From: Wolbachia pipientis
GTDB taxonomy: Bacteria; Pseudomonadota; Alphaproteobacteria; Rickettsiales; Anaplasmataceae
DNA: 64,000 nucleotides
NCBI RefSeq assembly: GCF_030373985.1
Contig: NZ_JAUCRB010000001.1
Location: forward strand, 62,001-126,000
Reading direction: 5' to 3'
The position numbers and the translations under genes were made by a program. The notes below the pieces were generated by a model. It ran no database searches and had not been told where the DNA came from. It saw nothing but the letters and a program-made list of their open reading frames with translations. Numbering within the stretch: position 1 is the first letter of the stretch; each line of letters starts with the position of its first letter. Below, piece by piece: positions 19,504 to 29,568 of the stretch.

Positions 19504-20745
19504 TTAGATATTTATACCGTTTATCATAGAAAGCAACTTATAAACACTGAGCACATAATCGCTTTTTGCTTTAACTAAATCCGACCGTGCTTTAAATAAT
19601 GCATCTTCAGTATCCAGAAGCTCAGTTGTGCTTTTTAAATTTAGGCTAACTTCTTGCTGAACTCCCTCCAGCGCTAAAGCCGCTGCTTTTTCGGCCTCTT
19701 GACTTGCTTTAATAATAGCTTTTGTCGTTAACACATTATTCCAAGCGTTTACAACCGCTTGTTCTATATTTTTCACTGCGTCATAGTAGTCATAAGTAGA
19801 TTTTTTTGCATCCATTTTAGCTTTAACGATACCAAAAGCATTCGTTCCTCTTTTAAAAATTGGAATATCGAGAGTGAAGACAATATTGACGTTGTCTAAA
19901 AGCGCATCAAGGCTTAAACTCTCGTTAAAGCTTTTACTTGCGCTGAGATTCAAAGAAGGCAGCCACTTAGAAGTTTCAGCAATCACTTTCATTCCGTCTG
20001 CTCTTTTTTGATAAACTGCTGCTTTTAGGGCTAGATTCTTGGTTTTTGCTAGTTGTAAACATTCATCTAATCTCGGAATGGAAGGTAGCTTATCATTAGC
20101 TTCAGAAAGTTCATCAGAGTCTTCACCAATTAGGTGAAAGTAAGCAATGTTTGCCAATTTTAATTTGCCTTCAGCATCAACTCTTTTTGACACTGAAGAT
20201 GAAAATTTTGCTTTCGCTAGTAAAACTTCAGCTTTGGTAACCTCTCCAAGGGAAAGGCGTTTTTTCATTGCTGACAAGTGCTCCAAAGAAACACGTTCTT
20301 TGTGCTCTCTCAATTTTAATATTTCTATTCTCCGTAGAACGTCTACATATACTTTCACGGCATTAAGTGCAACCTCTTGTTTTAACTGCTGAAACCGCAT
20401 CTTCTCTGCTTTGAGAAGGTAGCTTGATTGACTGAATGTAGCAAAAGTACCACCACCACCTATTAGTCTTTGATTTAATGTTAAGCTCCTTCCAAGGCCA
20501 AGTCTGTCACTGACCTTATCCTCAAAAACAAATTCTCCTTTAAATCTATACTGCAAATTAATGTCTGGTAGAAACCCAGCTAATCCAGAAGATTTTAGCT
20601 GTTTTTCTACACTTTTGTATTGGTAGAATTGAGATTTTAGTTTTGAACTATTTTTAATAGCTTTACTTATAGCTTCTTCAAGATCAACTGCATAGCAACT
20701 TATAGTACTAAAAATGGCCGCAAGCGTAATAATTAACTGAAACAT
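19504..20745 (-). CDS. tolC: TolC family outer-membrane channel protein
   Basis: 413 aa. The N-terminus MFQLIITLAAIFSTISCYA is a signal peptide, followed by DLEEAISKAIKNSS, the typical start of the TolC fold. Two repeats of long amphipathic helices plus beta-strand segments (PDINLQYRF, PSLNLSASKSFN) follow. VLTTKAIIKASQEAEKAA and STTELLDTEDALFKARSDLV in the second repeat are characteristic. It would be the outer-membrane duct of a type I secretion or efflux system; no inner-membrane partner is adjacent. First gene of the minus-strand unit. Confidence 0.92.
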   Translation of the reverse strand: MFQLIITLAAIFSTISCYAVDLEEAISKAIKNSSKLKSQFYQYKSVEKQLKSSGLAGFLPDINLQYRFKGEFVFEDKVSDRLGLGRSLTLNQRLIGGGGTFATFSQSSYLLKAEKMRFQQLKQEVALNAVKVYVDVLRRIEILKLREHKERVSLEHLSAMKKRLSLGEVTKAEVLLAKAKFSSSVSKRVDAEGKLKLANIAYFHLIGEDSDELSEANDKLPSIPRLDECLQLAKTKNLALKAAVYQKRADGMKVIAETSKWLPSLNLSASKSFNESLSLDALLDNVNIVFTLDIPIFKRGTNAFGIVKAKMDAKKSTYDYYDAVKNIEQAVVNAWNNVLTTKAIIKASQEAEKAAALALEGVQQEVSLNLKSTTELLDTEDALFKARSDLVKAKSDYVLSVYKLLSMINGINI

Positions 20746-20821
20746 TCTACTCCTATATATAATTGGCTACACAACTTAAGTTACTAACATAAATTGCTTC
20801 AATAATCAATAGCTAATGTTG

Positions 20822-20851
20822 TTGACACTATTTAGAAATTAAGTGTATCAT
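20822..20851 (+). promoter_or_regulatory. sigma70 promoter of rplM-rpsI
   Basis: TTGACA (20822-20827), an 18-nt spacer and TATCAT (20846-20851). A start near 20858 leaves a leader of about 20 nt before the rplM ATG at 20879. The promoter overlaps the upstream in-frame GTG at 20843, which argues against that codon being the start. Confidence 0.65.
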
Positions 20852-20878
20852 AGCTTACTATTGTGTTTAGTTAGAATA

Positions 20879-21337
20879 ATGAAGACTTTTTTCTTAAAAG
20901 AGAAACAAATCAATAAAAGGTGGCTTATCATAGATGCGGAAGGGTTAGTAGTGGGGAGACTTGCGGCATTTGTAGCAACACTATTGCGTGGTAAACATAA
21001 ACCTGAGTATACACCTCATATGGATTGTGGCGATAATGTAATTATTATCAATGCAGAAAAGGTGCGTTTTACTGGAAAGAAACTTAAAGAGAAAATTTAC
21101 TATAAGCATACAGGCTATCCTGGTGGTTTAAAAAAAACTACCCCAGATAAAATTCTAAATGGTAAATTTCCTGAGCGTGTAATAGAAATGGCAGTAAAAA
21201 GGATGCTTGATGATGGTCCTATGGCGCGTAAGCGTTTTGGAAATTTATATGTTTATTCTGGTCCAGAACATAAGCATCAAGGACAGCAACCTGAAAAGAT
21301 AGATTTTGCTTCTTTAAATCGAAAGAATAAAAAATAA
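20879..21337 (+). CDS. rplM: 50S ribosomal protein L13
   Basis: 152 aa. Starts [20 protein letters not shown], the usual L13 N-terminus. [31 protein letters not shown] and [16 protein letters not shown] follow in family order. The start at 20879 is chosen over 20843 because the latter lies inside the promoter and adds 12 non-family residues. Followed after 10 nt by rpsI, the conserved L13-S9 pair. Confidence 0.97.
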   Translation: MKTFFLKEKQINKRWLIIDAEGLVVGRLAAFVATLLRGKHKPEYTPHMDCGDNVIIINAEKVRFTGKKLKEKIYYKHTGYPGGLKKTTPDKILNGKFPERVIEMAVKRMLDDGPMARKRFGNLYVYSGPEHKHQGQQPEKIDFASLNRKNKK

Positions 21338-21347
21338 TGGAGTAAAA

Positions 21348-21794
21348 ATGGAAAATTCTATAATAAATCAATCAGAAAAAATAACTAGGCCAGTAATTGA
21401 TTCACTAGGTCGTTTATACGCTACGGGCCGGAGAAAGGAGTCTGTAGCAAGAGTATGGATAAAGCCAGGAAGTGGAAAATTTAGTGTTAATCAGAAAGAC
21501 AAGCTACTTGATTACTTTAAGAGAGAATCAGTGTGCCAGGTAGTAAAAATGCCCCTTATTGTAACATCTATGCTAGATAAATATGATGTATTTGCAACTA
21601 TAAAAGGTGGAGGGCTGTCCGGTCAAGCAGGTGCCTTAGCCCATGGAATAAGCAGAGCTTTAAGTAAAATAAGCCAAGATTTATATTCTATATTACGTAA
21701 GAGAGGATTCTTGACACGAGATTCGCGTGTTGTTGAACGTAAAAAATATGGTCAACATAAAGCTCGAAAAAAATGTCAATTTTCTAAAAGATAG
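21348..21794 (+). CDS. rpsI: 30S ribosomal protein S9
   Basis: 148 aa. [20 protein letters not shown] marks the S9 start after a 22-residue extension. [19 protein letters not shown] is the central signature. The basic tail RKKCQFSKR would contact P-site tRNA. A ribosome site (GGAG) precedes the ATG. Cotranscribed with rplM. Confidence 0.97.
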   Translation: MENSIINQSEKITRPVIDSLGRLYATGRRKESVARVWIKPGSGKFSVNQKDKLLDYFKRESVCQVVKMPLIVTSMLDKYDVFATIKGGGLSGQAGALAHGISRALSKISQDLYSILRKRGFLTRDSRVVERKKYGQHKARKKCQFSKR

Positions 21795-21878
21795 TTATTT
21801 TTTTATTGTGCTTTTTATAAATGTTATGCAAACATTTAAAAAAATGTATGATGTATTCTATTTCCACGATAAATTTAG

Positions 21879-21906
21879 TTGACTATCGGTGCAAACATAA
21901 TATCCT
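21879..21906 (+). promoter_or_regulatory. candidate promoter of the HU/IHF-like gene
   Basis: TTGACT (21879-21884), a 16-nt spacer and TATCCT (21901-21906), about 33 nt before the ATG at 21940. It lies in a 145-nt AT-rich gap after rpsI. The -35 is good and the -10 only fair. Confidence 0.4.
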
Positions 21907-21939
21907 GTTTGTGTGATTTTTTCAATATTAAGGTAGCTT

Positions 21940-22251
21940 ATGAGTAAAGAAGACATAGTAAAGCAATTAAAAGAAGATTGTTCTAGTCAGAGTATAGATA
22001 TAACAAAATCTGATTTGAGCAAGATTCATGATGCATTTATGAAGATAATAAAATGTGAGCTAAATGGGAGGGGTGAAATACGTCTGTATGGAGTAGGTAC
22101 ATTATCTACTGCTGTCAGTCGTGAGAAACAATGTCGTAATCCTCAGAATGGTGCAATCATGATTGTTCCTAAAAAGACAAGAGTGAAATTTAAAGCAAGC
22201 CAAACTCTTTTAAGTATTCTAAATGAGAAGGAAAAGGCAGTAGTTAGTTAG
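21940..22251 (+). CDS. HU/IHF family DNA-binding protein
   Basis: 103 aa. Small DNA-bending protein. The N-terminal helix [27 protein letters not shown] (beta strand start), the arm region [17 protein letters not shown] and final [13 protein letters not shown] fit the HU/IHF fold. The arm is slightly divergent (CRNPQNG instead of GRNPQTG). HU or an IHF subunit cannot be decided from sequence alone. Its last 8 nt overlap the end of convergent pdxJ. Confidence 0.9.
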   Translation: MSKEDIVKQLKEDCSSQSIDITKSDLSKIHDAFMKIIKCELNGRGEIRLYGVGTLSTAVSREKQCRNPQNGAIMIVPKKTRVKFKASQTLLSILNEKEKAVVS

Positions 22252-22951
22252 ATATTGTCGTTTTCATTGTTTTTACTACGCTGTGTAAGCCGTAAAATAT
22301 AGCCTCGCTGATCAAAGAGTGGCCTATATTAAGGGTTGAGATGTGAGATATCTCTTTTATCCTTTTAGCGTGTGTAAGAGTTATACCATGTCCTGCATGG
22401 CATTCTATTCCTAATTTATTGACATGCTCTGTAGCATTAATGATTAATTGTAATTTTTCCTCTGATGGATTATCACAGTAATCCCCTGTATGAATTTCTA
22501 TTATGTCAGGCTTTATCTCCAGCTTCTCAAGATATTTTAGTTGATTGATATTTGGATCGATAAACAGAGAGACCTTTATACCAGTGCTATGCATCTCTTC
22601 TATTATACTGGAGAGTTTGCTGTGCATATTACCGATATCCAGACCACCTTCTGTTGTCAATTCTTCCCTTTTTTCTGGTACTATACCAATCGAATAGGGT
22701 TTTACTCTTTTTGCTATTTTAAGCATTTCTTCTGTGGCTGCAATTTCGAGATTTAGCTCAGTGTTAATGTTTTTTTTTAGGTTAAACACATCTTCATCCC
22801 TGACATGCCTTCTATCTTCTCGTAAATGTACTGTGATAAAGTCTGCTCCAGCGTCAATGGCTATTTCTGCTGCTTTCAATGGGTCTGGATAAGAAGTTCC
22901 GCGTGCGTTGCGAATGGTTGCAACATGGTCAATATTAACGCCTAGTTTCAT
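22244..22951 (-). CDS. pdxJ: pyridoxine 5'-phosphate synthase
   Basis: 235 aa. Condenses 1-deoxyxylulose 5-phosphate with 3-amino-2-oxopropyl phosphate to give pyridoxine 5'-phosphate (DXP-dependent B6 pathway). Signature [19 protein letters not shown] at the N-terminus, then [14 protein letters not shown], a Glu in [23 protein letters not shown] and CHAGHGI at the catalytic His. Full TIM-barrel length. pdxH at 2.9-3.5 kb finishes the pathway. Confidence 0.96.
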   Translation of the reverse strand: MKLGVNIDHVATIRNARGTSYPDPLKAAEIAIDAGADFITVHLREDRRHVRDEDVFNLKKNINTELNLEIAATEEMLKIAKRVKPYSIGIVPEKREELTTEGGLDIGNMHSKLSSIIEEMHSTGIKVSLFIDPNINQLKYLEKLEIKPDIIEIHTGDYCDNPSEEKLQLIINATEHVNKLGIECHAGHGITLTHAKRIKEISHISTLNIGHSLISEAIFYGLHSVVKTMKTTISN

Positions 22952-23047
22952 AATTTACCTCGGAAATTATTTATAGATTATACATGTTATTAAGTCTTTT
23001 GCATAGTTATTGTTTAACTAACAATACCATAGCCGAGAGATGGGGCT

Positions 23048-23331
23048 TAAAAATTCCTTGACAAACCTTACCAGCCCTCTTACCCTAACGTTAGGGGTGT
23101 TTTTGACTCAAAACTTGTTTGTGATCCGCACGGGTTCAATGACGAAATTCAGTAAAAAACTTAAGGTGTTTTTTGGCGGATTACATCAAATTATTGGGGC
23201 TACATGTCTTTTAAATTTTTTAATATGCAGCCAAAATCGCGCTTAAATTAAGCATCGGCAAATTATTACAGCACCAATTTAAAGTGTTAGAGGGTCAAGA
23301 CTCGATACTCTAGTCTTCTTTGTCTTTTTTT
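23048..23331 (-). repeat. dispersed ~280-bp repeat, copy 2 (inverted)
   Basis: The reverse complement aligns with the copies at 9.2 and 55.3 kb over the full length (blocks CACTTTAAATTGGTGCTGTA, GCTTAATTTAAGCGCGATTT, GTAGCCCCAATAATTTGATG and CAAACAAGTTTTGAGTC). Near its 3' end is a perfect palindrome, CCCTAACGTTAGGG, at a place where copy 1 has a weaker hairpin. No gene overlaps it. It lies between pdxJ and the RDD pseudogene. Confidence 0.8.
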
Positions 23332-23380
23332 TATTTGGTAAATTTACTAATATTTAGATTAGTTGCAGTTTAAGAGAGGT

Positions 23381-23441
23381 GTCATGCAAGTAGCTGACAC
23401 CATCCTTTTTCTTGGATGCCAGTATCAGCTACTTGGATGAC
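23381..23441. repeat. Wolbachia-type palindromic element
   Basis: Inverted repeat: 5' arm GTCATGCAAGTAGCTGACAC (23381-23400) and 3' arm GTATCAGCTACTTGGATGAC (23422-23441), complementary at all but about three positions. The same 20-mer occurs at 47960, and the 3' arm end recurs near 62883. This fits the short palindromic elements described in Wolbachia. Confidence 0.75.
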
Positions 23442-23480
23442 GACCTTGATGGTAATAATACTAACAGCTAAAGGGCAGTA

Positions 23481-24007
23481 TCAACAAAGTTGATAATCTA
23501 TCACTACTGTCTTTGCAATTTTCTCGTGAAGAAACTGCTTGCGTTTGTCAAAGATTACAAATATCAAAATTAAAATTGGTAAAATTTCTAACTATCGAGA
23601 AACGTAATCAATCAAAAAAAGAAAACCAAATGATAAAGCTACCCCTGAAACGCACCTTATTGTTACTTGTATTAGAGTAACTACTCTTAAATGTGTATGC
23701 ATTTTTGATATGCTATCACATAACGGCTGTCCTGGCATACCTCCCAGTCTTGTTACCATTAATATTTCTATACTGTATACAGCACTGATGTAAAGATTGT
23801 ATAAGGGAATGTTAACTGTTCAATTTCATCACGAAAGTTATCAATCTCATTATTGCCTGATACTGCAATATACAAGATGAGTAAAGGAAAGAAAAATATA
23901 ATATAGTCAAGCATTTCTGCTACAGCACGCCTTGTAAATCCTATATAATTTACTTTAACATTTATTTCATTATTTATAACCCCACCTATATTTTGTAATG
24001 CTATCAA
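23481..24007 (-). pseudogene. RDD-family membrane protein, frameshifted
   Basis: Three blocks in RDD order: 24007-23768 (NYIGFTRRAVAEMLDYIIFF, the R-D signature helix), 23760-23594 (LGGMPGQPLCDS, LRVVTLIQVTIRCVSGVALS, the conserved GGTxGK-like loop) and 23580-23481 (IFDKRKQFLHEKIAKTVVID, the RDD C-terminus). They are in different frames, so the gene is broken. The family's function is loosely defined as membrane or transport related. Confidence 0.7.
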
Positions 24008-24124
24008 CTAATATAAAAGCACGTTATTAAATAACCGTAAAAATGCTAGCTTGGGTAATATTGACCACTTGTGCCACTTTATTATTTGAATTAACATTAA
24101 ATCATTTATAGTTAGGGAAAGATT

Positions 24125-25552
24125 ATGTCAACACCAATCACAGTTGCGTATGGTGACGGTATCGGACCAGAAATTATGGAAGCGGTGCTGTCAATATTAC
24201 GTGAGGCAGAAGCAAAGATCTCAATAGATATTATTGAAATAGGGAAGCGTGTTTATAATAAGGACTGGTCTCACGGAATTTCTCCAAGTGGTTGGGAGTC
24301 CATTAAAAGAACAAAGATACTACTTAAGTCTCCGATAACAACTCCTCAAGGTAAAGGACACAAAAGCTTAAATGTTGCACTGAGAAGGAATCTAGGGCTG
24401 TATGCAAATATCAGGCCGTGCATTTCATATCATCCTGTTATAGAAAATAAATTCGATAAATTTAATATCGTAATAATACGCGAAAATGAAGAGGATGTTT
24501 ACACAGGAATAGAGCACAGACTTACTGGCGACTCTTACCAGTGCACTAAAATTATTACTAGGTCCGGCTCAGAAAAGATATGTAGATACGCTTTTGAATA
24601 TGCAAAAAAACATAGTAGAAAGAAGGTAACTTGCCTGACTAAAGATAATATAATGAAAATGACTGATGGCACTTTCCATGCAGCATTTGATCGTATTGCA
24701 AAAGAATATCCAGGTATACAGGCAGGACATTATATTGTTGATATTGGAATGGCACGTGTTGCTACGGAACCCGAGAATTTTGATGTTATAGTAACTGAGA
24801 ACTTATATGGAGATATATTATCAGACATTGTGGCACAAACTTCAGGTTCTGTGGGGTTAGCCGGTAGTAGTAATATAGGTAGTGAGTATGCAATGTTTGA
24901 AGCAGTTCATGGCTCTGCTCCTGATATCGCAGGAAAAAACATAGCTAATCCTTCTGGGCTTTTAAATGCTGCAGTGCATATGCTAATTTACATAGGTCAA
25001 ACTGATATTGCAAAACTAATTTACGATGCATGGCTCAAGACTTTGGAGGATGGAATACACACTATTGATTTGTATAAGGAAGAGAAGAGTAAACAGAAAG
25101 TTGGTACAAAAGAATTTGCAGAAGCTGTTATAGATAATTTTGGGAAAAGGCCTGGAACATTACCTGAACTTATAATTGGCAGCGGTGAAAATAATAAAGT
25201 GAATAAAACGCAGGATGGCTATGAACAGGACTACAAAACTAGAAATCTGGTTGGTAGCGATATAACGCTTGCCTGGGGTAAATCGGCTGGTTTGGACCAA
25301 ATAGTGAAATTATTTGGATCGAGTAACCCAAAGGTTATAGCAATATACTCAAAAGGGCTTGCGATTTGGCCAGGAAGTTCAAAATCTTCAAGCGATCAGA
25401 TAACCTGTAGATTTATCGCAAACAATGAAAAAAAAGCTATTACTAATAGTGATGTAAATAACCTACTAATCACGCTCGAAGAAAATAGTTTTGATGTGGT
25501 GAGAATGGATAAGTTGTATTTGTATGATGGGAAAGAGGGTTTCTTTTCTTAA
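24125..25552 (+). CDS. icd: isocitrate dehydrogenase
   Basis: 475 aa. Oxidative decarboxylation of isocitrate to 2-oxoglutarate in the TCA cycle. Motifs: ITVAYGDGIGPEIMEAV at the N-terminus, RRNLGLYANIRPC (substrate arginines), IIRENEEDVYTGIEH, DNIMKMTDG, NLYGDILSD (metal Asp), AVHGSAPDIAGKNIANPSG. The extra C-terminal domain of about 130 residues (from about 345) is the long form I recall from Rickettsiales. sucB, the E2 of the next TCA enzyme, is at 55.7 kb. Confidence 0.95.
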   Translation: MSTPITVAYGDGIGPEIMEAVLSILREAEAKISIDIIEIGKRVYNKDWSHGISPSGWESIKRTKILLKSPITTPQGKGHKSLNVALRRNLGLYANIRPCISYHPVIENKFDKFNIVIIRENEEDVYTGIEHRLTGDSYQCTKIITRSGSEKICRYAFEYAKKHSRKKVTCLTKDNIMKMTDGTFHAAFDRIAKEYPGIQAGHYIVDIGMARVATEPENFDVIVTENLYGDILSDIVAQTSGSVGLAGSSNIGSEYAMFEAVHGSAPDIAGKNIANPSGLLNAAVHMLIYIGQTDIAKLIYDAWLKTLEDGIHTIDLYKEEKSKQKVGTKEFAEAVIDNFGKRPGTLPELIIGSGENNKVNKTQDGYEQDYKTRNLVGSDITLAWGKSAGLDQIVKLFGSSNPKVIAIYSKGLAIWPGSSKSSSDQITCRFIANNEKKAITNSDVNNLLITLEENSFDVVRMDKLYLYDGKEGFFS

Positions 25553-25577
25553 ATGTTAAAAAAACGCTATAAATGAA

Positions 25578-26216
25578 ATGGAATCAAAAAAAGTAGAATT
25601 GATATTTGAAAAGTTTCAAGAATCGAATCCTATACCGAAAATAGAGTTAAATTACACCAATCATTTTACTTTACTGGTTGCAATAGTTTTATCAGCACGG
25701 ACAACTGATGTAAGCGTTAATAAAGTTGCAAAAGAGCTATTTAACATCACTGATACGCCAGAAAAGATGCTAAACTTTGGGCAAAATGAACTTAAAAAGC
25801 GTATAAGCAGTATAGGTTTATACAATTCTAAAGCAAGAAACATAATTGCACTCAGCAAAATATTAATTAATCGGTACAATGGTAAAGTACCTACCGATTT
25901 TGATGATTTGGTATCTTTACCTGGAGTTGGGAGAAAGAGCGCCAATGTCTTCTTAAATTCTGGACTTGGTATTCCAACTTTGGCAGTTGACACTCACGTT
26001 TTTAGAGTGAGCAATAGAATTGGGCTTGTGAAAGAAAAAGATGTGTTTAAAACAGAGCAATCTCTTTTAAATGTAGTACCAAAAAAATACCTACTTTATG
26101 CTCATCATTGGCTAGTTTTACATGGTAGATATGCTTGCAAAGCACAAAAACCTTCGTGTGAAACGTGCATAATTCATGATTTATGTGAATTTGAGTGCAA
26201 GAGGTACAAAGTCTAG
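25578..26216 (+). CDS. nth: endonuclease III
   Basis: 212 aa. DNA glycosylase/AP lyase for oxidised pyrimidines. The helix-hairpin-helix LPGVGRKSANVF carries the catalytic Lys120, and Asp138 follows in LAVDTHVFR, the same numbering as in E. coli Nth. The 4Fe-4S cluster cysteines are C187, C194, C197 and C203 (C-x6-C-x2-C-x5-C). Follows icd by 25 nt, so possibly cotranscribed. Together with mutM it covers oxidative base repair. Confidence 0.97.
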   Translation: MESKKVELIFEKFQESNPIPKIELNYTNHFTLLVAIVLSARTTDVSVNKVAKELFNITDTPEKMLNFGQNELKKRISSIGLYNSKARNIIALSKILINRYNGKVPTDFDDLVSLPGVGRKSANVFLNSGLGIPTLAVDTHVFRVSNRIGLVKEKDVFKTEQSLLNVVPKKYLLYAHHWLVLHGRYACKAQKPSCETCIIHDLCEFECKRYKV

Positions 26217-26222
26217 CGCACT

Positions 26223-26337
26223 GTCATCCAAGCAGCTTGACACTAGGATCCAGTTTTCCGTATAATTTTATAAAAATCTATTATACTTACCTGTAAACAA
26301 GCTCACTAGATTCCAGCGCTGTGCGCTGGAATGACAT
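26223..26337. repeat. palindromic repeat element, composite
   Basis: Begins GTCATCCAAGCAGCTTGACA (26223) and ends with the hairpin CCAGCGC-TGT-GCGCTGG (26313-26329) followed by AATGACAT, complementary in style to the starting GTCATCC. This GTCATCC...GGAATGAC layout recurs at 55151-55213. It fills the nth-miaB gap and could also act as a transcription barrier. Confidence 0.6.
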
Positions 26338-26424
26338 CGGTGCGCGTGTTTATTCTGTTAGACATTTACATGATTGTATGCAGGGTGAAGAAATTTTGAA
26401 AAAGACATAACAAATGATAAAAAC

Positions 26425-27756
26425 ATGAAAGGCCTATACATCAAAACTTACGGTTGTCAGATGAACGTTTATGACTCTGTTTTAATGGAGAATGTAGTTA
26501 AACCTCTAGGATTTAGTGTCGTTGGTGATGCAGAAAAGGCTGACTTGGTAATACTTAACACCTGTCATATTAGGGAGAAAGCAGCAGAAAAGCTTTATTT
26601 AGAGCTCGGAAAGATTCGTTTATTGCAGAAAAGGAAAGAGATAATCATAGTGGTGGCTGGATGTGTAGCACAAGCAGAAGGGAAAGAGGTATTCAGAAGA
26701 GCTCCATTTGTAGACATCGTTGTTGGTCCGCAGAGCATTGCTACCTTACCAGAACTGATAGTCAAAGCAAGCAGAAGTAAAGGTCATGTAATAAACACTG
26801 ATTTCCCTGAGGTTGCAAAGTTTGATAAGTTGCCAGCTGAATGTTACGGCAGCAGTCAAGGGTCCTCTGCGTTTCTTGCTATACAAGAAGGTTGTGATAA
26901 GTTTTGTACATTTTGTGTGGTGCCCTACACTCGCGGTGCTGAATATTCACGGCCAGTAAATGAAATATTCTGTGAAGCGCTGAAATTAGTTGCAAATGGA
27001 GCGAAGGAAATCAATTTGCTTGGTCAGAACGTCAATGCTTATCATGGAGAATGCGAAGGAGAAGTATGTGATTTAGGAAGATTAATTAGTCATATTGCTA
27101 AAATTGAAAATCTAGAAAGAATCCGCTATATAACCTCTCATCCAAGAGATATGCATGAATCTTTATACTTAGCACATGCGGAAGAACCAAAACTCATGCC
27201 ATTTATTCACCTGCCTGTGCAGTCAGGTTCAAACAAGATATTACACGCGATGAACAGAAAGTACACTGCAGAGGAATATTTGGAAATAATAGATAGATTT
27301 CGTAAACTGAAGCCTGAAATCGAATTTTCTTCTGATTTTATCGTTGGATTTCCAGGAGAAACTGAAAAAGACTTTGAAGAAACTATGAAATTAGTGGAAA
27401 AAGTAAAATACGCTCAGGCTTATAGTTTTAAATACAGCCCAAGACCAGGCACACCGGGAGCAGAAAGGAAAGACCAGGTACCAGAAGAGGTTAAAACAGA
27501 ACGCCTTCTTCGTCTGCAGAAATTAATTAGTGAACAACAACTTGAGTTTAATCAGAATGTGGTAGGCAAAACTATACCTGTTCTATTTAGTGATAAAAGA
27601 GGGAAACATCAAAACCAAATTATTGGTAAAAGTCCATATATGCAATCAGTATGTACTGATGACCATGAAGGTAAATACAAAGATAAAATAGTAAATGTAA
27701 GAATATTGGAAGCTCGGCAAAATAGCCTATTGGGTGTGCCTTTCACCGATTTTTAG
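26425..27756 (+). CDS. miaB: tRNA-2-methylthio-N6-dimethylallyladenosine synthase
   Basis: 443 aa. Radical-SAM methylthiotransferase acting on i6A37 of tRNA. The N-terminal cluster cysteines are C11, C47 and C80 (YGCQMN, NTCHIRE, VAGCVAQ). The radical-SAM C157-x3-C161-x2-C164 sits in [17 protein letters not shown]. The C-terminal TRAM domain starts near 380 (VGKTIPVLF) and ends at LLGVPF. The ATG at 26425 gives the normal start. Confidence 0.96.
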   Translation: MKGLYIKTYGCQMNVYDSVLMENVVKPLGFSVVGDAEKADLVILNTCHIREKAAEKLYLELGKIRLLQKRKEIIIVVAGCVAQAEGKEVFRRAPFVDIVVGPQSIATLPELIVKASRSKGHVINTDFPEVAKFDKLPAECYGSSQGSSAFLAIQEGCDKFCTFCVVPYTRGAEYSRPVNEIFCEALKLVANGAKEINLLGQNVNAYHGECEGEVCDLGRLISHIAKIENLERIRYITSHPRDMHESLYLAHAEEPKLMPFIHLPVQSGSNKILHAMNRKYTAEEYLEIIDRFRKLKPEIEFSSDFIVGFPGETEKDFEETMKLVEKVKYAQAYSFKYSPRPGTPGAERKDQVPEEVKTERLLRLQKLISEQQLEFNQNVVGKTIPVLFSDKRGKHQNQIIGKSPYMQSVCTDDHEGKYKDKIVNVRILEARQNSLLGVPFTDF

Positions 27757-27940
27757 CAGCATATTTAGTCTCATCTTGTTAGTATCAAAGACCAAACGGA
27801 AAGTGTTAAAACTTATCATTATGATCATTTTTTAAAGTTACAAGTTTGTTTTTCCTTAATACAATAAAAGCCTGCATAGAACTTAAACCTACAAATATCT
27901 ACCTTGAGCTTACTTATATCAGTTTCTTGTGTAAGGTGAG

Positions 27941-29380
27941 TTAGTAATTACTTTTATGTACTAAATTAAAGAAAAGTAAAAATACAATACTTATTATTAA
28001 ATTTAATATTCCAAACCTTAAAAAACCTTCTTTATATATTTCTAAAGATTCTAAATAATTTATCTCACCGTTTGCTGATGGGACTGACACGGACTTTGAT
28101 ATTGCAACTCCAGCTAGATCAGAGAATACTAGTGATAACAAACCGTACCGATCACCATCCCTCTAAGGTTCTCAGGAGCTAGTATGGCCGCATGTTCGTC
28201 AACTAATGGAACAGTACATAATTCTACTAATCTCATAAAGGAAATAGCAATTATTAAATATAAACATCCTACTTCACTTTCAATGTTAGGGTTTAGTTAC
28301 CCTATGTACAGTATGAAGAAACAAATAGACATTGTTAGGAGGCCAAAAGCAAATATAGAAGTTGCATACTCTTTCTCAAATTTCATATATGTTCCAAAGA
28401 GAAAGCCGAGTACTACAATTGCCAAAGGGTTTATGGCTTGAGAAGCTGGAGCTGGAATTATTATACCAAATATATTGTCAACAATATTTCTCTCAATTAA
28501 TAAGTTAATTAGAGAGCCAATCTGCATTGCTGAATGCATAAAAAACATCTGGAATATTATAAGAACAAATAATAATATTAATTTTCATTTTTGTTCTATT
28601 GATGATTTAAGTCTTCTGTAGGAGAATATGCTTAGTGCTATGACTCCACTGAATATAAGTGCATTAACAAAAAGTTCACTATACATAAACATTTCAGCAA
28701 CTATTAATAATAATAAAAAGATTCCTATCAGTACTATACTAAAAGTTTTAATGCCCAATATGTTCTTATTCATAAGTTCTTGGTAAGGAGAAAGGCCGCT
28801 ATCTCCTAAAAGGCTCTAAAATTTAAGAAAGGCAATAAGTCCTATAAACATTCCAATATCAGCAACCAAGGCCATAATGCCAAACTAATGAGTGCGCTAC
28901 ATAACCGCATGAAATAGAAGCCAATACTACTCCAATGTTCACGCTTACGTGGAATAAAGTAAAACCTCTTCTACGTGTTCAGGGTCATCCTTGCCATAGC
29001 GTGAACTAAGTAAGTTAGTTACATTCCCTCTAAACATACTGGTGCCTACAGCTATTAGAAATAGACCTAAATATAATAAATCTGGTTCAAACTCAACTAG
29101 TGACATGCAAGCATGACTTGCTACCACTACTATCCCTCCGAGTAACACCATGTTGCAAAATCCCATCAACTCATCAGCTAAAAAACTTCCAAGTATTGGC
29201 AGAGCATAGCCTACTGCAGCAAACAGTGAGCAAACAACCAGAGCCCTTTATCAGTAGAGCCTAAATGAGAAGTCAAAAATAGGATCAAAAGCGCCGCCAT
29301 TCTGTAACAAGAGAAGCGTTCCCACATTTCAACAAAGCAAAGTATTTTTAAAAATTGTGGAAACTTACCTACCTTCTAAT
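27941..29380 (-). pseudogene. POT-family peptide/H+ symporter, multiply broken
   Basis: Minus-strand blocks in order: near 29374 KFPQFLKILCFVEMWERFS (the POT N-terminal signature, E-x-W-E-R), 29169-28945 with FLIAVGTSMFRGNVTNLLSS and YGKDDPE, then FHVSVNIGVVLASI (POT FYxxVNxG loop) near 28940-28890, then membrane segments at 28773-28585, 28548-28297 and 28141-27941. The frames differ and stops separate them. It would have imported di/tripeptides; that route is lost here unless another copy exists. Confidence 0.78.
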
Positions 29381-29568
29381 TCAGAGAATACCCCCTAAAG
29401 CTCAAGTTAATGTTGAGTAAAACAATAAAAACTGCAAGTAAAATTTTAAAAGAGGCATAGGAAGTTTGGCAGAATAGTTTGTTGGGGTGTGGATTGCAAG
29501 GATAAATTTGTTTTTTGAATTTGAAATTTTCCAAAAAGCTCTATATTCTCTGACTTTATCCATTCAAG

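Noticed and set aside
23040-23246. Plus-strand frame of 68 codons
   Set aside because: Lies inside dispersed-repeat copy 2 and is not conserved in copies 1 and 3.
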